From Mycobacterium triplex (GTDB lineage: Bacteria; Actinomycetota; Actinomycetes; Mycobacteriales; Mycobacteriaceae), in assembly GCF_000689255.1 (NCBI RefSeq), contig NZ_HG964447.1, forward strand, positions 62,001-126,000: a stretch of DNA of 64,000 bases. The letters are read 5' to 3'. Below the pieces are notes generated by a model. The model was not told the origin of the DNA, ran no database searches, and saw nothing but the letters and a program-made list of their open reading frames with translations. Below, in pieces: positions 43,000 through 52,300 of the stretch. How positions within the stretch are numbered: the stretch's first letter is position 1; each line of letters starts with the position of its first letter. The position numbers and the translations under genes are program-made.

Positions 43000-44622
43000 T
43001 TACTCGTTGGGCACGGGAACAAGGCGCGTGCTAAGCCACTGACGGCCATGCGCGGTGGTGATGTAGAACAGGTCCGGGTGCCGGCCGTCCTGGGTGATGA
43101 CGATCGTCGTGGCGGGAGCCTGAGCAGACTGCGGGCGGCGCAGTGTCACCGTGATCGCACCGGTGGGTGCATCGCTGCTGGCGTCGCTGACGACAATCGC
43201 GTCAGGCGGCGGTGTGGTAGGGCGTATCGAGAATTGTTGCGGCGCCGCGTGATTGGCCAGAGCGGTCCACTGGCGTGGATCGGCGGTGTAGAGGGCAACC
43301 GGCTGGCCTGATAAGGCGAGGCGGGCGATGATGCCGATGTGGAACTGTCGGGTGCCGGTCACCGTGATCCGCACCGGCTCCGGTGAGGCCAGCCCCAGAT
43401 ATACCGGCTGGCGTGCGCGGTTATAGCCGATCGGAACACCGATCGCCGCCGTCGGCCACCGCAGCGCCGCCAGTGTTGACGGCGCCACCTCGGTCGCCGG
43501 CAGCTCGACGTCGGCGCCCGCATCGATGCCGGTGGCTGCCAGCACCGGCGCGATGTGTCGATGCAATCCGTGAAACCCAGTAAGGCCCGGCAGTTGCCGG
43601 GGCGGCCGGCTGGCAGTCAGCGTGCCGACCACGGCTTCGACGGTGGCTGGTTGGCGGCCGCGTGAGCGTATGGTGACCGCCACCCAGGTGGCCTTGGTGT
43701 GCAGGGTGGTGAGGGTTTCCAGGACATCGGGCAGCGCTGCGGGATCCACGGCGTACACGGCGCGGAAGCCATCGGAATACTCTGTGCCAGTCCAGGTTTC
43801 CTTGCGCACCGTTGCCGACGGCGGTACGAACCGAGGAAGTTCTTCCTCGTCGCTGAGGGTGGCCAGCCATCCCCGTTCCCGCAGTTCGGCGATAAGCCGG
43901 CGCGCCACGGTGTCGGCTAGCGCCGCGCGATGCGGTTGTGATTGCGAGGTGTCGTCGTCGGAGGTCACGCCGGGAGGAGTTCTCAGTGTGGTCCGGCGGG
44001 CGGTCAAGGCCCCCACGTTGTTTTCTGCGCGCAATGTGTAGCTCAGCCACGTGTCGCGGTGCTGGCTGTTGCGGCCGCTGAGCAGCGGCGCTGAGTCGCT
44101 GCGCAATCCGCTGGCCGGTGGGGTGCGGGTCACCGAGCAGATGGTCAGCGCGTCGGCGCGCACCCCATAACGATCCAGCCAAGCGGTGATGAACTCCCAC
44201 GGAAGCTGGTCGCTGTGGTCGCCGGGGGCGCTCAGTGCATGCGGATGGGTGCGCAGGTGGATGACGATGCGGGCTTGCAGCGCGCTCTCCCGGGGCGTCG
44301 GCGGCGGCTGCGCCGGGGTTGCGCTGCGCCTGCGGTGACCGGTGCGTTGGGAGCGTTGACGGCGGTTATGCCACGCCATGGGAGTCCAGCGGGCCACCGT
44401 CGTCGACACGTGCTGGCCGTGCCAGGACCCCACGAATGCGGCGACCGCCGCGACCGCCGCGGCGTAGTGCCACCACTGGGGTGTTCGCCCTGGCGGCAGC
44501 AGCGTCGCCCACCCGAGCAGCAGCAGCGAGGCCAGTGTTGTCAGGCGCCGCCAGCTGGGCCACGCTGGGGAGAATCGAGACGACTCGCGGCTAGCGGGTG
44601 GTGCGACCACGGCGCATTCCAA
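43000..44622 (-). CDS. eccE: EccE, ESX membrane core component
   Basis: A 540-residue protein. Two membrane helices near the N-terminus (about residues 28-45 and 50-68: LTTLASLLLLGWATLL and WHYAAAVAAVAAFVGSW) are followed by a large soluble domain with DRYGVRADALTICSVTRTPP and a second half with VPIGYNRARQPVYLGLASPEPVRITVTG. This matches EccE, the peripheral subunit of the ESX complex. The start overlaps the mycP 3' end by 32 bases; GTG 44610 is an alternative start. Confidence 0.9.
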   Translation of the reverse strand: MECAVVAPPASRESSRFSPAWPSWRRLTTLASLLLLGWATLLPPGRTPQWWHYAAAVAAVAAFVGSWHGQHVSTTVARWTPMAWHNRRQRSQRTGHRRRSATPAQPPPTPRESALQARIVIHLRTHPHALSAPGDHSDQLPWEFITAWLDRYGVRADALTICSVTRTPPASGLRSDSAPLLSGRNSQHRDTWLSYTLRAENNVGALTARRTTLRTPPGVTSDDDTSQSQPHRAALADTVARRLIAELRERGWLATLSDEEELPRFVPPSATVRKETWTGTEYSDGFRAVYAVDPAALPDVLETLTTLHTKATWVAVTIRSRGRQPATVEAVVGTLTASRPPRQLPGLTGFHGLHRHIAPVLAATGIDAGADVELPATEVAPSTLAALRWPTAAIGVPIGYNRARQPVYLGLASPEPVRITVTGTRQFHIGIIARLALSGQPVALYTADPRQWTALANHAAPQQFSIRPTTPPPDAIVVSDASSDAPTGAITVTLRRPQSAQAPATTIVITQDGRHPDLFYITTAHGRQWLSTRLVPVPNE

Positions 44623-45970
44623 TCACGGTGACAGCGATGACGGCGGCGGCGATCGCCGCGATGCCCGCACCGAAGGCGATCAGGCGCGGCAGCCGATTAT
44701 CCGGTGGCGGTGGTGCTGGCGGGGCGACTCGCACGATCGGCATTTGCGCCGGCAGGGCGTCACCTTGAGGGATGTCCCAGGTGAGCGCGGCTACCGGGTC
44801 GATGACGCCGGCCCCGACGAGGTTGGACGGTGCACGGGCGGCGTTGTGCGCCGAGGCGACCAGGCGGTTGACCACCTGACGGGAGGTCAAGTTGGGGAAC
44901 TTGGAGCGGACCAGGGCGGCGGCGCCGGAGACGTAGGCTGCCGCGAAACTGGTCCCGTTGATGGCAACCAACGGCTCTTTGCTGGATGGCAGACCGTTGA
45001 TGATGCCCGAGTTTGGGCCGTTGCCGAGCGAGACGACCTGTTCACCGGGTGCAGCGACGCCCACCCATGGGCCAGCCATAGTGAAGTTCGACGGCTGCCC
45101 TTCGGGGGTCAGGGAGCCCACTGACAAGACGTAGGGCTGCCAAAACGATGGGGTGGAGACGGTGGTGGCGCCGGCCCAGTTTCGGGAATCGTCGGGACGA
45201 TTGGGATCGGTGAGCGGATTGCTGGTGCAGTTGCTCTCACCGGTGTTTCCAGCTGCGGCCACCACGACGATGTCCTTGTCGATCGCGGCGTAGCGCACGG
45301 CCGCGCCCAGCGCTGCTTGGTCGACCTGCTTGTAGACAGGGAAGCAGTCGATCAGCGAGAGATTGATGACGCGGACGCCGGGGATGTCGGCGGCGTGGCG
45401 GACCGCCCGCGCCAACGTGGCGACATCGCCGGCGGTCTTTGCTTGCTGGGCATCTTGTCCTGAGGGTGTCTTGGGTGCCCACTGCGCTGAGGTTTGTCGG
45501 ATTGAGACGATCGCGGCCTCGGGGGCCACGCCGGCGAATCCGTCAGGGCCTTGCTGGGCTGCGATCAGCCCGGCGACCGCGGTGCCGTGTCCATCGCAGT
45601 CGAACAAACCCCCGGCGGGTGGATCGATGTAATCCCCGCCCGGGGCGAGGTTGGGCAGGCGTGGCTGTGGTGTGACACCGGAATCGATCACCGCGACCAC
45701 CACTCCCCTGCCGCGTGAGGTTTTCCACGCTTCGGGCAGGTTGAGCATGGCCTGGCTGGGAGGCACCGCGGCCGGGTCGAACCCGGGCATTGCGCCGTAG
45801 ACCTGGCATTGGCCGTTCTGGCGCATTTCTTGCCCTGGAGCGGGCGGACCGTCAGGGGGCAGCGCAGCTGGGTCGACGACGGGATATGCCAGCGCGGCGG
45901 CCTCAGGCACGGGGCTAGACACCACCAGCACAGCGATGGTCGCGGCGAGTGAGGCCAGTCGGCGGATCAT
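44591..45970 (-). CDS. mycP: MycP, mycosin serine protease of the ESX system
   Basis: A 459-residue subtilisin-like protease. It has a signal peptide (residues 1-27), catalytic Asp96 in VVAVIDSGV, His128 in CDGHGTAVAG, oxyanion Asn242 in AAAGNTG and Ser341 in NGTSFAAAYVSG. A C-terminal membrane helix (FGAGIAAIAAAVIAVTVIGM) anchors it to the membrane after a Pro-rich linker (APPAPPPPDN). MycP stabilises the ESX complex. ATG 45970 overlaps the eccD stop (TGATG); longer readings upstream run through eccD and are rejected. Confidence 0.95.
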   Translation of the reverse strand: MIRRLASLAATIAVLVVSSPVPEAAALAYPVVDPAALPPDGPPAPGQEMRQNGQCQVYGAMPGFDPAAVPPSQAMLNLPEAWKTSRGRGVVVAVIDSGVTPQPRLPNLAPGGDYIDPPAGGLFDCDGHGTAVAGLIAAQQGPDGFAGVAPEAAIVSIRQTSAQWAPKTPSGQDAQQAKTAGDVATLARAVRHAADIPGVRVINLSLIDCFPVYKQVDQAALGAAVRYAAIDKDIVVVAAAGNTGESNCTSNPLTDPNRPDDSRNWAGATTVSTPSFWQPYVLSVGSLTPEGQPSNFTMAGPWVGVAAPGEQVVSLGNGPNSGIINGLPSSKEPLVAINGTSFAAAYVSGAAALVRSKFPNLTSRQVVNRLVASAHNAARAPSNLVGAGVIDPVAALTWDIPQGDALPAQMPIVRVAPPAPPPPDNRLPRLIAFGAGIAAIAAAVIAVTVIGMRRGRTTR

Positions 45971-47385
45971 CACAGTATTCCTCGGTTGCGGATGAGGCTG
46001 ATCAGGCCGATGAGCCACAACATGGCCGGCGGAATCGTGATCAGCAGGGCGTTTTCGAACAGGTCCAGCCAGCGGCGCTGCGGGATGGAAAGCTCGCGCG
46101 GTTTGATGGCTGCAGCGCCGAGCAGCACGAGCGTCAAAGCCACCACGGCGGCTGCCGCGTACAGGCCCGAGACCAGGTGGCCGGCGGCGGTGAACGACAC
46201 CGTCAACGCGATCGCGGTCAGAAAAGGGGTCGCCAGAAACCACAGTGCGGGGATCGCTGAGTCCCAGATCCGCATCCGCAGCACGGTGACGGTGGTGGTG
46301 ACCACCACCAGCCACCACGCCAACAGTGGCGGTGCGTCAGGCAACCACACCACCAGCACCGATCCGATCACCGACAAGATCACCGAGGCCGCGATCAGAC
46401 CGCTCTGGTAGGAGTTGCAGGTCGCGGTTTTACGGGGCAGATCTTCCAGTTCGGCCAGCGACGACGCGGCGGGTGTGGGCTCGCCTGGTGCGGGCACATT
46501 CGGTAGCGGGAAGCGCGCCCACATCGCTGACACCGTGGGGGCGTTGGAGGCCAACAGCAAGGACACCGCAAGGACTCCGCACCCCAGGGACAAGTACGGC
46601 AAGTGCCACAGGATGCGGGCGCCGGCCGCGGCCGCGACGGTGGCCGTCACGGCGACGACCGCGGTGTGGGTGGCCACCCAACTATTAGTGACGGCCAGCA
46701 GCAGCAACGACCAGGCGACCAGGAAAGCCGCCGCCAGGAAAACCCGCGGCGCCGCGGCATCACCCGGCACTACCGCGGCGCCGGCCAACGCCAGCGGCGC
46801 CGCGGCCGCGAGACCCAGGCGGCCGGCGGTAGCAAGCAGGCCGCGCCGGTACAGCCAGATGGTGACGGCGACGAAGACCACCGCGAGCGCACCCAAAGCT
46901 GCAGCCGACCACACGCGGTAGCCGCGGTGCCAGCCATAGATCGCCAGGCCGCACGTTAAGGTCGCCGCGGTGACCACCACCGCTTGGGCGGCGGTGCGCA
47001 ACATGGCGTGCTCGAAGGGCTTGAACTGGCTGGCCGAATGAATCGCCGAGGCGTCAGCGATGTCTTCGACCACTGGCGGCGCCGTGGGGCCCGGCGGCAG
47101 CTTGCACAAGATGAGCTGCTCACCGTCATCGATGTTCAGCGTGGCCAGGGTGGCGTCCAAGCTAAACGGTGTTCCTCCGAGAGGCGCTAGCGAGTAAGGG
47201 CGCAACCCGTCGTCGTTGACGGCATCGGCTGGCACGTCGTCGTCGTCGCGACCCGTGGCCAGTGTTGCCCGGATCCGCGGAATCAGTTCCCGAATGGCGA
47301 GTGTGGTCGGCAGGGCCAAGTCCACCGCGGCGTCTTCACCGATGATGGCGACGCGGACTTGGCCGGTAGCGGCGGCCGGATCCAT
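45970..47385 (-). CDS. eccD: EccD, polytopic ESX channel component
   Basis: A 471-residue protein. The N-terminal 95 residues form the ubiquitin-like YukD domain (VRVAIIGEDAAVDLALPTTLAIRELIPRI ... LNIDDGEQLILC). About eleven membrane helices follow from residue 130 to the C-terminus. This is the EccD architecture, the putative pore of ESX systems. It lies between espI and mycP with a 3-base gap to espI and a one-base stop-start overlap with mycP. Confidence 0.94.
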   Translation of the reverse strand: MDPAAATGQVRVAIIGEDAAVDLALPTTLAIRELIPRIRATLATGRDDDDVPADAVNDDGLRPYSLAPLGGTPFSLDATLATLNIDDGEQLILCKLPPGPTAPPVVEDIADASAIHSASQFKPFEHAMLRTAAQAVVVTAATLTCGLAIYGWHRGYRVWSAAALGALAVVFVAVTIWLYRRGLLATAGRLGLAAAAPLALAGAAVVPGDAAAPRVFLAAAFLVAWSLLLLAVTNSWVATHTAVVAVTATVAAAAGARILWHLPYLSLGCGVLAVSLLLASNAPTVSAMWARFPLPNVPAPGEPTPAASSLAELEDLPRKTATCNSYQSGLIAASVILSVIGSVLVVWLPDAPPLLAWWLVVVTTTVTVLRMRIWDSAIPALWFLATPFLTAIALTVSFTAAGHLVSGLYAAAAVVALTLVLLGAAAIKPRELSIPQRRWLDLFENALLITIPPAMLWLIGLISLIRNRGIL

Positions 47386-47388
47386 CGA

Positions 47389-48966
47389 TCAGAAACCCCC
47401 AGTTTCAGTCGTTCGGTGCTGATGCGGCCCCCGGGCGGGATAGTGCTGGGCGATCGAGCCGGCCAACGCCATCAGGGCCTTTCGGGCTCGCGATTTGAGT
47501 TCCACGAAGGTGACATCGCGTCCCTCGGCGAGGTGGACGTCGTAGGGGATCCTGACCACGCTCACACCCGGGATCTTGGCGGTGAACTCCTGTTCGGCGT
47601 CATCGAGGTCCACCAACGGCTTGTTCTTGAACGTCGAATTCAACGCGATCACCGTGCGGGGCAACAGCCGCGCGAAACCGTGCGCCTGCAGCCACTGGAT
47701 GGTGGTCCAGGCGCCGTTGAGTCCATCCGGGGCTTGAGAGGCCACCACGACCAGGCTGTCGACGTGATTGGCGATGGTGGAAAACAGCGGTGATGTGATC
47801 GCCGTGCCGCAATCGAGCAGGATGACGTTGTAGTGCTTCTTGAGAATCTTCATCGTCGCTTCGAAGTCTTGCGTGTTCAACGTGTACGAGGAGCGTGGAT
47901 TGTTCTGAGCGCCAAGCATTTCGAGGCGGTCTTTGTTCTGCACGGTGAAGGTCGCGACTGTTGGATAACTGCTGGCGTCCTGCAGCGACGACAACGCCTC
48001 GATGTTGGCGTCGGCGCCGCCTTTTTGCTCGAACCGCGACGAGAGGTTGCCGAGATCGGTGTCGACGTCCACGGCGATCACCCGATCCCCACGCTCGCGG
48101 GCGATCGCGCTGCCCGCGGCGACGGTCATGGTCGTCTTGCCCACGCCACCCTTGGCGCTGACAAACGCCACCACGTAGACGTCGAGCAGCGGTGCGGTGA
48201 TACTGCGGATGAGCTTGTCGTGCTCTTCTTGCTTGGCGCTGGGCCCGGGCGTGATGAGCCCGAAGGTCATTTGCGACACCAGCTTTCGCCAGCCCTTGCC
48301 TACAGGTCGGCGCCGCGAGGTGACGAACTGTTGGCTTTCGTCAAGCGCGCCGTAGCCGCTGGGCGCGAAGGCTGCCGGTGAGCTTGGCTGGTCTCCGAAC
48401 AGCGGCTGGTGCGGGTCAGCGGCCGGCGGCTGCGAGGGCCCGGTCGAAGGCCAGCCCGCCGGCAGGTGCTGCTCATGCGGCAGCGGCGTGTCAGTGAAAA
48501 AGCCGTCAAGGCCTTGCTCGTGCTGCGGGGGCTGGCCGCGGTGCGCGGCGATCTGGTCGAGTGAGATCTCGGCGGTCTTGTCGTTAGACGTCTCCTCGAC
48601 AGCCTGCCAAGCGGGATCCGGCTGGCGCGGTTCGGCATTGGGCCGCGCCGGTTCAGGCAGCTTGAACGTTGGCGCTCCGTGCGCTGCCGCATGTTGTGGC
48701 CGCGACGGCGGCGGCACTGGCGCGCGGGTCGGCGGAGGAGGCAGCGGCTGATGCGGCGCCTCGCCGCCGGGAGTAGACCCCTGCTGCGGAGGCGGTGCCG
48801 CCGGCCACCGCACACGCTGCCCTGGCCCGGTGTCTGGCCCGTTGCTGGGCTGCCTGCCGTCCTCCTGGGGGGCGGCCCCAGAAGGATAGGGGTAGCGCTG
48901 GTCTGAGGTGGGCTGTTCGTGGTGGGGGGTGTCGTCTTGGGGGAAGGAATCAGAAGGTGTGCTCAT
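47389..48966 (-). CDS. espI: EspI-like protein: Pro-rich region plus MinD/ParA-type ATPase
   Basis: A 525-residue protein. The first 215 residues are Pro/Gln/Ser-rich and disordered. The C-terminal 260 residues are a deviant-Walker ATPase with VSAKGGVGKTTM (about residues 268-279), AVDVDTDLGNLSSRF and later ILLDCGTAI. This fits EspI of ESX loci, which modulates secretion activity. A role as a plasmid ParA is less likely because it sits in the middle of the ESX operon. Confidence 0.86.
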   Translation of the reverse strand: MSTPSDSFPQDDTPHHEQPTSDQRYPYPSGAAPQEDGRQPSNGPDTGPGQRVRWPAAPPPQQGSTPGGEAPHQPLPPPPTRAPVPPPSRPQHAAAHGAPTFKLPEPARPNAEPRQPDPAWQAVEETSNDKTAEISLDQIAAHRGQPPQHEQGLDGFFTDTPLPHEQHLPAGWPSTGPSQPPAADPHQPLFGDQPSSPAAFAPSGYGALDESQQFVTSRRRPVGKGWRKLVSQMTFGLITPGPSAKQEEHDKLIRSITAPLLDVYVVAFVSAKGGVGKTTMTVAAGSAIARERGDRVIAVDVDTDLGNLSSRFEQKGGADANIEALSSLQDASSYPTVATFTVQNKDRLEMLGAQNNPRSSYTLNTQDFEATMKILKKHYNVILLDCGTAITSPLFSTIANHVDSLVVVASQAPDGLNGAWTTIQWLQAHGFARLLPRTVIALNSTFKNKPLVDLDDAEQEFTAKIPGVSVVRIPYDVHLAEGRDVTFVELKSRARKALMALAGSIAQHYPARGPHQHRTTETGGF

Positions 48967-48999
48967 CGCTTCGGTTTCTACTTTCGGGTTGGTAGAGGG

Positions 49000-49848
49000 T
49001 CAGATACTGAAGTTTTCGTCGGGGAACCACGAGCCCGAGGGGAGGCGTTCGGTGAGGTCGCGCACCGCCATGGCGATCGAAAACGGTTCAGCGGGAGCGA
49101 AAATGGACACCCCGCCGGCACGAGGCTGCCCCGGTGTGGGGCTGACGAGGATCTGCCCGACCTCGGTGCTGATGATGTTGACACTGACATCGGTGTGATG
49201 GTGAGCGCCGTTGGTGGCCTCATGGGCGGTCAGTTCGACGGTGATGCGATCGCCAGCACGGGCCACTTCCATGATCTCAGCTTCTCGTTCGGGGATGCCC
49301 AGCTCGACGAGGGCTTCCATCAAGTCAGCGCCACGAGCGACACGGTCGTCGATGGCTTTGCCGGTGTCCATCGGCAGTGAGAACTCCTCGAAGCGAGCCG
49401 GCGGCTGATCGGGGGGCAATCCCGCGGTGATGATCGGCACGATCGCTTCGCTGTGGGTCAGCTGCAGCGGCGTGAGCGTCACCATCTGCGCGTAGCGCAA
49501 CGCGACCACGGCATCTGGCGGTGAGGTGCGCGCCAGCACCCCCCGCAAAATCTGCTCGGGATCGATCATCGTGCGCCATTCCAGCCACTGGCGCGGCTGG
49601 CATACGGTCTTAACCGCCTGCGCGACAGACGGTTTGATGTCCCCCTCTGCGTCAATGACGCCGGCCTCAGCCAGCTCCGCGAGGCAGCGCTGGTTGAATG
49701 GTTCCCGCTCCGCTGGATCGACATAAGGGGCGGTGATCGCCAGCATCCACGGATAGGCCCCCACGCGCAGGTGGTCGGCGAGAAACCAGGCCTGGTGCGC
49801 ATCGACCTCGACCGCGTCGTACCTATTCGTCATCGGCACCGGCTCCAT
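49000..49848 (-). CDS. espG: EspG, PE/PPE-specific secretion chaperone
   Basis: A 282-residue cytosolic protein of alternating strands and helices. It has the EspG-type opening (AVEVDAHQAWFLADHLRVGAYPWMLAI) and the end segment RAGGVSIFAPAEPFSIAMAVRDLTERLPSGSWF. The family binds PPE tip helices and delivers PE-PPE pairs to the ESX motor. The start is ATG 49848 or 49833, overlapping the RHH gene end by up to 26 bases. It fits with the PE-PPE pair encoded at 23.9-25.6 kb. Confidence 0.88.
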   Translation of the reverse strand: MEPVPMTNRYDAVEVDAHQAWFLADHLRVGAYPWMLAITAPYVDPAEREPFNQRCLAELAEAGVIDAEGDIKPSVAQAVKTVCQPRQWLEWRTMIDPEQILRGVLARTSPPDAVVALRYAQMVTLTPLQLTHSEAIVPIITAGLPPDQPPARFEEFSLPMDTGKAIDDRVARGADLMEALVELGIPEREAEIMEVARAGDRITVELTAHEATNGAHHHTDVSVNIISTEVGQILVSPTPGQPRAGGVSIFAPAEPFSIAMAVRDLTERLPSGSWFPDENFSI

Positions 49849-50053
49849 CGGTGGGCAGCTTGGCTTCCTCCAATTGGGTCAGCACCGGTTCCAGGGCGCG
49901 CTCGACGATGAACGACATCGATGTCGACCAGCGTTTCTCTTGAGTCCGAAGCCGTTTGAGGGTCCGCCGGTTGAGACGGAAGGTAGTCGGGACCTTGTCG
50001 TCCTGGGCGAGAACGCGGGCACTCAACTCCCGTACCAGGTCTGATTCAGCCAT
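49823..50053 (-). CDS. Ribbon-helix-helix-like DNA-binding protein
   Basis: A 76-residue protein. The central segment KVPTTFRLNRRTLKRLRTQEKRWSTSMSFIVERAL has the RHH pattern: a short beta strand, then two helices with an S/T-rich turn. Such proteins are DNA-binding repressors or partition factors. It is the first gene of the minus-strand ESX operon, so it could autoregulate the espG-eccE genes. GAAAGGGG lies 10 bases before ATG 50053. Confidence 0.72.
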   Translation of the reverse strand: MAESDLVRELSARVLAQDDKVPTTFRLNRRTLKRLRTQEKRWSTSMSFIVERALEPVLTQLEEAKLPTDGAGADDE

Positions 50054-50278
50054 CGGTCACCCCTTTCGCAATGGGTCTTTTGCCCGCGCGCTCGCAGTAG
50101 AGCACATAAAGCGGACACGGCAAATAGATCGCCTATCCCGTTCGCCAATCATGCCCTCGCGCAGCCATCGCGAAGGTTCGCACCCCGCAGAATTCGGGAA
50201 GCGAAGAAGTCAGCGCGACAACCGCGCGCACCAAAGCACAATGCGCGAGCCGCCGATGCCGGTAGGCAGTCTGCGAGT

Positions 50279-50326
50279 ATGCGCGAGGCGCATCGCCCGG
50301 TATGCGCTCGGTATGCGCTATGCGTT
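50279..50326. repeat. Short direct and inverted repeats around GGTATGCGCT
   Basis: An inverted repeat ATGCGC-N3-GCGCAT (50279-50293) is followed by two head-to-tail copies of GGTATGCGCT (50299-50308 and 50310-50319), then a partial third (ATGCG). An 11-base spacing corresponds to one helical turn, a common feature of iterons and partition sites. Confidence 0.5.
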
Positions 50327-50511
50327 TTCCCCGATGACCGCAGGGCGCGCGGCCCATGTCTCGCCAGTGTCGCGAAGAGCTGCCATGATGGGGACCACGC
50401 GAGTGAACCCGTCAGAGTCTTCCAGGCCCCTACCGCGTGCTATCCAATCCCCCGCTCCCCAAATCGTCACGTGACACGAAGGATTTGTTTGCGGTGGCCT
50501 TCGAGGGTTGG

Positions 50512-50530
50512 GTGATGCACGCTGCATCAC
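50512..50530. promoter_or_regulatory. Inverted repeat GTGATGCA-N3-TGCATCAC upstream of parB
   Basis: Two perfect 8-base arms around CGC, about 100 bases upstream of the parB start. The same sequence recurs at 52303-52321 between parB and parA with a different spacer (GGC), so it is a specific protein-binding site, most simply the ParB (parS) or ParA operator site. Confidence 0.7.
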
Positions 50531-50602
50531 GGCCGCAGCACTTTGGTCAAGCGTGCAAAGGCGCCAAAAGGCTTGCTGAGGCGCCGCGCGATTTATTACT
50601 CT

Positions 50603-50614
50603 AATACCGGTATT
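50603..50614. promoter_or_regulatory. Palindrome AATACCGGTATT just upstream of parB
   Basis: A perfect 12-base palindrome in an AT-rich pocket 15 bases before the parB start. It overlaps the expected -10 region of the parB promoter and could be an operator. Confidence 0.5.
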
Positions 50615-50629
50615 TAGAAAGGAGTGCTC

Positions 50630-52270
50630 GTGGCCCAAACGACAGCCCGCCCCGCCCGCCGAGCCAAGCCAGCCGGACGCAAAACCGCCAACCGATTCGC
50701 GGCCCTGGCCGGCGGAGACGCCGCACCAAGCACAGACCCCTCCCCCGCTACCGACTCCGCGGCGTCGGAGGAAGAAACCGGCCTTATCGCGGGCATGTCA
50801 GCCATGGTCGCCAACGAAGCGCACCGGGTCGTCCAGATCCACGTGGCCGAGATCGCACCGCACCCGTTCAACGATCCCCGGCGATCACAGCCGCAGCCTG
50901 GCGATCCCAAATGGGAAGACCTCCTCAACGGGGTACGTGCCAGCGGCGTACGGCTGCCCGTGCTGGTGGTCACCCGCGATGCGTTCATGGCGGCGCGACC
51001 ATCGGCCGCCGACATCGCTGCCACTGCGCGCTACGTACTGGTCTACGGTCACCGCCGGCGCGTCGCGGCGATCGAAGCCGGCAGAGACACCGTCCCAGCC
51101 GTCGTCGACGACGCCATCATGGTCGACGACGGCGATCTGGACTCGATGGCTACCGAAAACCTTGGCCGCCAAGACCTCTCCGACCTTGCCGAGGGCGAGT
51201 TGTACGCGCGCTACTCCGAGATTGGACTTTCCCAACGCGCCATTGCCGAGCGACTGGGCGTCGACCAAGCCACAGTGTCGCGCAAGCTCGCGCTCAAGCT
51301 ACTGGCTCCCGAAGTCCGCGACGCCGTCGACGACGGCCGCCTACCCAGCGCCGAGGCCGCGGCCTTGGCCGGCAAGCTGCCCTATGGCCCGCCTCGGCGC
51401 TGGCAGAAGACCAAGGACCCCGACCAGCTCAGCGACCTGCGCCACGAAGAACAAACGCAGGCCCTGCACCTGATCCTCACGCGTGGGATGATCGCTACCC
51501 GCGCCGCCGAGCGGGTCATCGCCGAGCGCACTGCCCGCGCCAAGGCCGACGAGTTAGGGATCCCCCTCGTCGAGGACCCCCGCGCCGAGCTCGGCGAGAA
51601 CTACCACCTCCACCGCGTCCCCGACTACGAGCCCGGCGCCGAGATCATCGGCGCCATCAACCCCGCCTCAGGGGCCCTAGATCTCTACGCACGGCCCCTG
51701 GCCGGCGAAGGGTTGACGTCGACGACGTCGAGCATCGGCGACGCGGCCGCCGCGGACCCGGCCGCTCAGCCGGGCGCTGCTGAAATTCTCGACCCGCCAG
51801 CCGAATCGAACGCACCCCCGCCTCGAGAAGAAACAGGGCAGGATCCAGGCCACAGTGACGAACCGTCTCCGGAAGCCGCCCAGCGACAGGCAGACGCCCA
51901 AGCCGCGGCCCAGGCCCAACGCGCAAGGCGGGAATTCTGCGCGGTACTGATCAATCAGCAGCCCTCCAACGCCGAGCTCCTCAAGATACTGGTGGCGCAA
52001 TACCTGTCCGGCGTGGCCGCGCGCAGCGCAACATCAGCGGTAAGCGCGCTGCTACGGGACTGGGACGCCACCGCTGACGGCCCAGCGGAGAAGGCGCGAA
52101 ACGCACGGGCCTGGCACCGTGCGGTGGCCGCGGCTGAACTACACACCGCGGAACTCAAAGACAAGGCCTGGGACGACGACGCCGTCGCCCACGTCAACCT
52201 GCTCATCAACCGAGCCGGCTACCAACCGACTCCATGGGAACACCGCCAGCTCGAGACCGCCGGCGCTTAA
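50630..52270 (+). CDS. parB: ParB-like plasmid partition protein
   Basis: About 546 residues from GTG 50630, with AAAGGAG 5 bases upstream; GTG 50624 is also possible but overlaps the ribosome site. The N-terminal low-complexity region is followed by the ParB domain with LVYGHRRRVAAIEAG (about 135-150), MATENLGRQDLSDLAEGE and an HTH LSQRAIAERLGVDQATVSRKL (about 202-222). The C-terminal 200 residues are longer than in chromosomal ParB. It likely binds the flanking GTGATGCA repeats and works with the ParA encoded downstream. Confidence 0.88.
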   Translation: MAQTTARPARRAKPAGRKTANRFAALAGGDAAPSTDPSPATDSAASEEETGLIAGMSAMVANEAHRVVQIHVAEIAPHPFNDPRRSQPQPGDPKWEDLLNGVRASGVRLPVLVVTRDAFMAARPSAADIAATARYVLVYGHRRRVAAIEAGRDTVPAVVDDAIMVDDGDLDSMATENLGRQDLSDLAEGELYARYSEIGLSQRAIAERLGVDQATVSRKLALKLLAPEVRDAVDDGRLPSAEAAALAGKLPYGPPRRWQKTKDPDQLSDLRHEEQTQALHLILTRGMIATRAAERVIAERTARAKADELGIPLVEDPRAELGENYHLHRVPDYEPGAEIIGAINPASGALDLYARPLAGEGLTSTTSSIGDAAAADPAAQPGAAEILDPPAESNAPPPREETGQDPGHSDEPSPEAAQRQADAQAAAQAQRARREFCAVLINQQPSNAELLKILVAQYLSGVAARSATSAVSALLRDWDATADGPAEKARNARAWHRAVAAAELHTAELKDKAWDDDAVAHVNLLINRAGYQPTPWEHRQLETAGA

Positions 52271-52300
52271 ACCATCCGCATCGACCGTCACAACCGCCTC

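Larger units (their letters stand above)
50054..50629. other. 576-base non-coding region upstream of parB and the ESX operon
   Basis: No gene was found in either direction. The stretch contains inverted repeat ATGCGC-GAG-GCGCAT (50279-50293), a direct repeat GGTATGCGCT with 11-base period at 50299-50319, palindrome GTCACGTGAC at 50466-50475, inverted repeat GTGATGCA-N3-TGCATCAC (50512-50530) and palindrome AATACCGGTATT (50603-50614). The divergent gene pair and the repeats make it a good candidate for promoters and a centromere or replication-control site. Confidence 0.5.
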
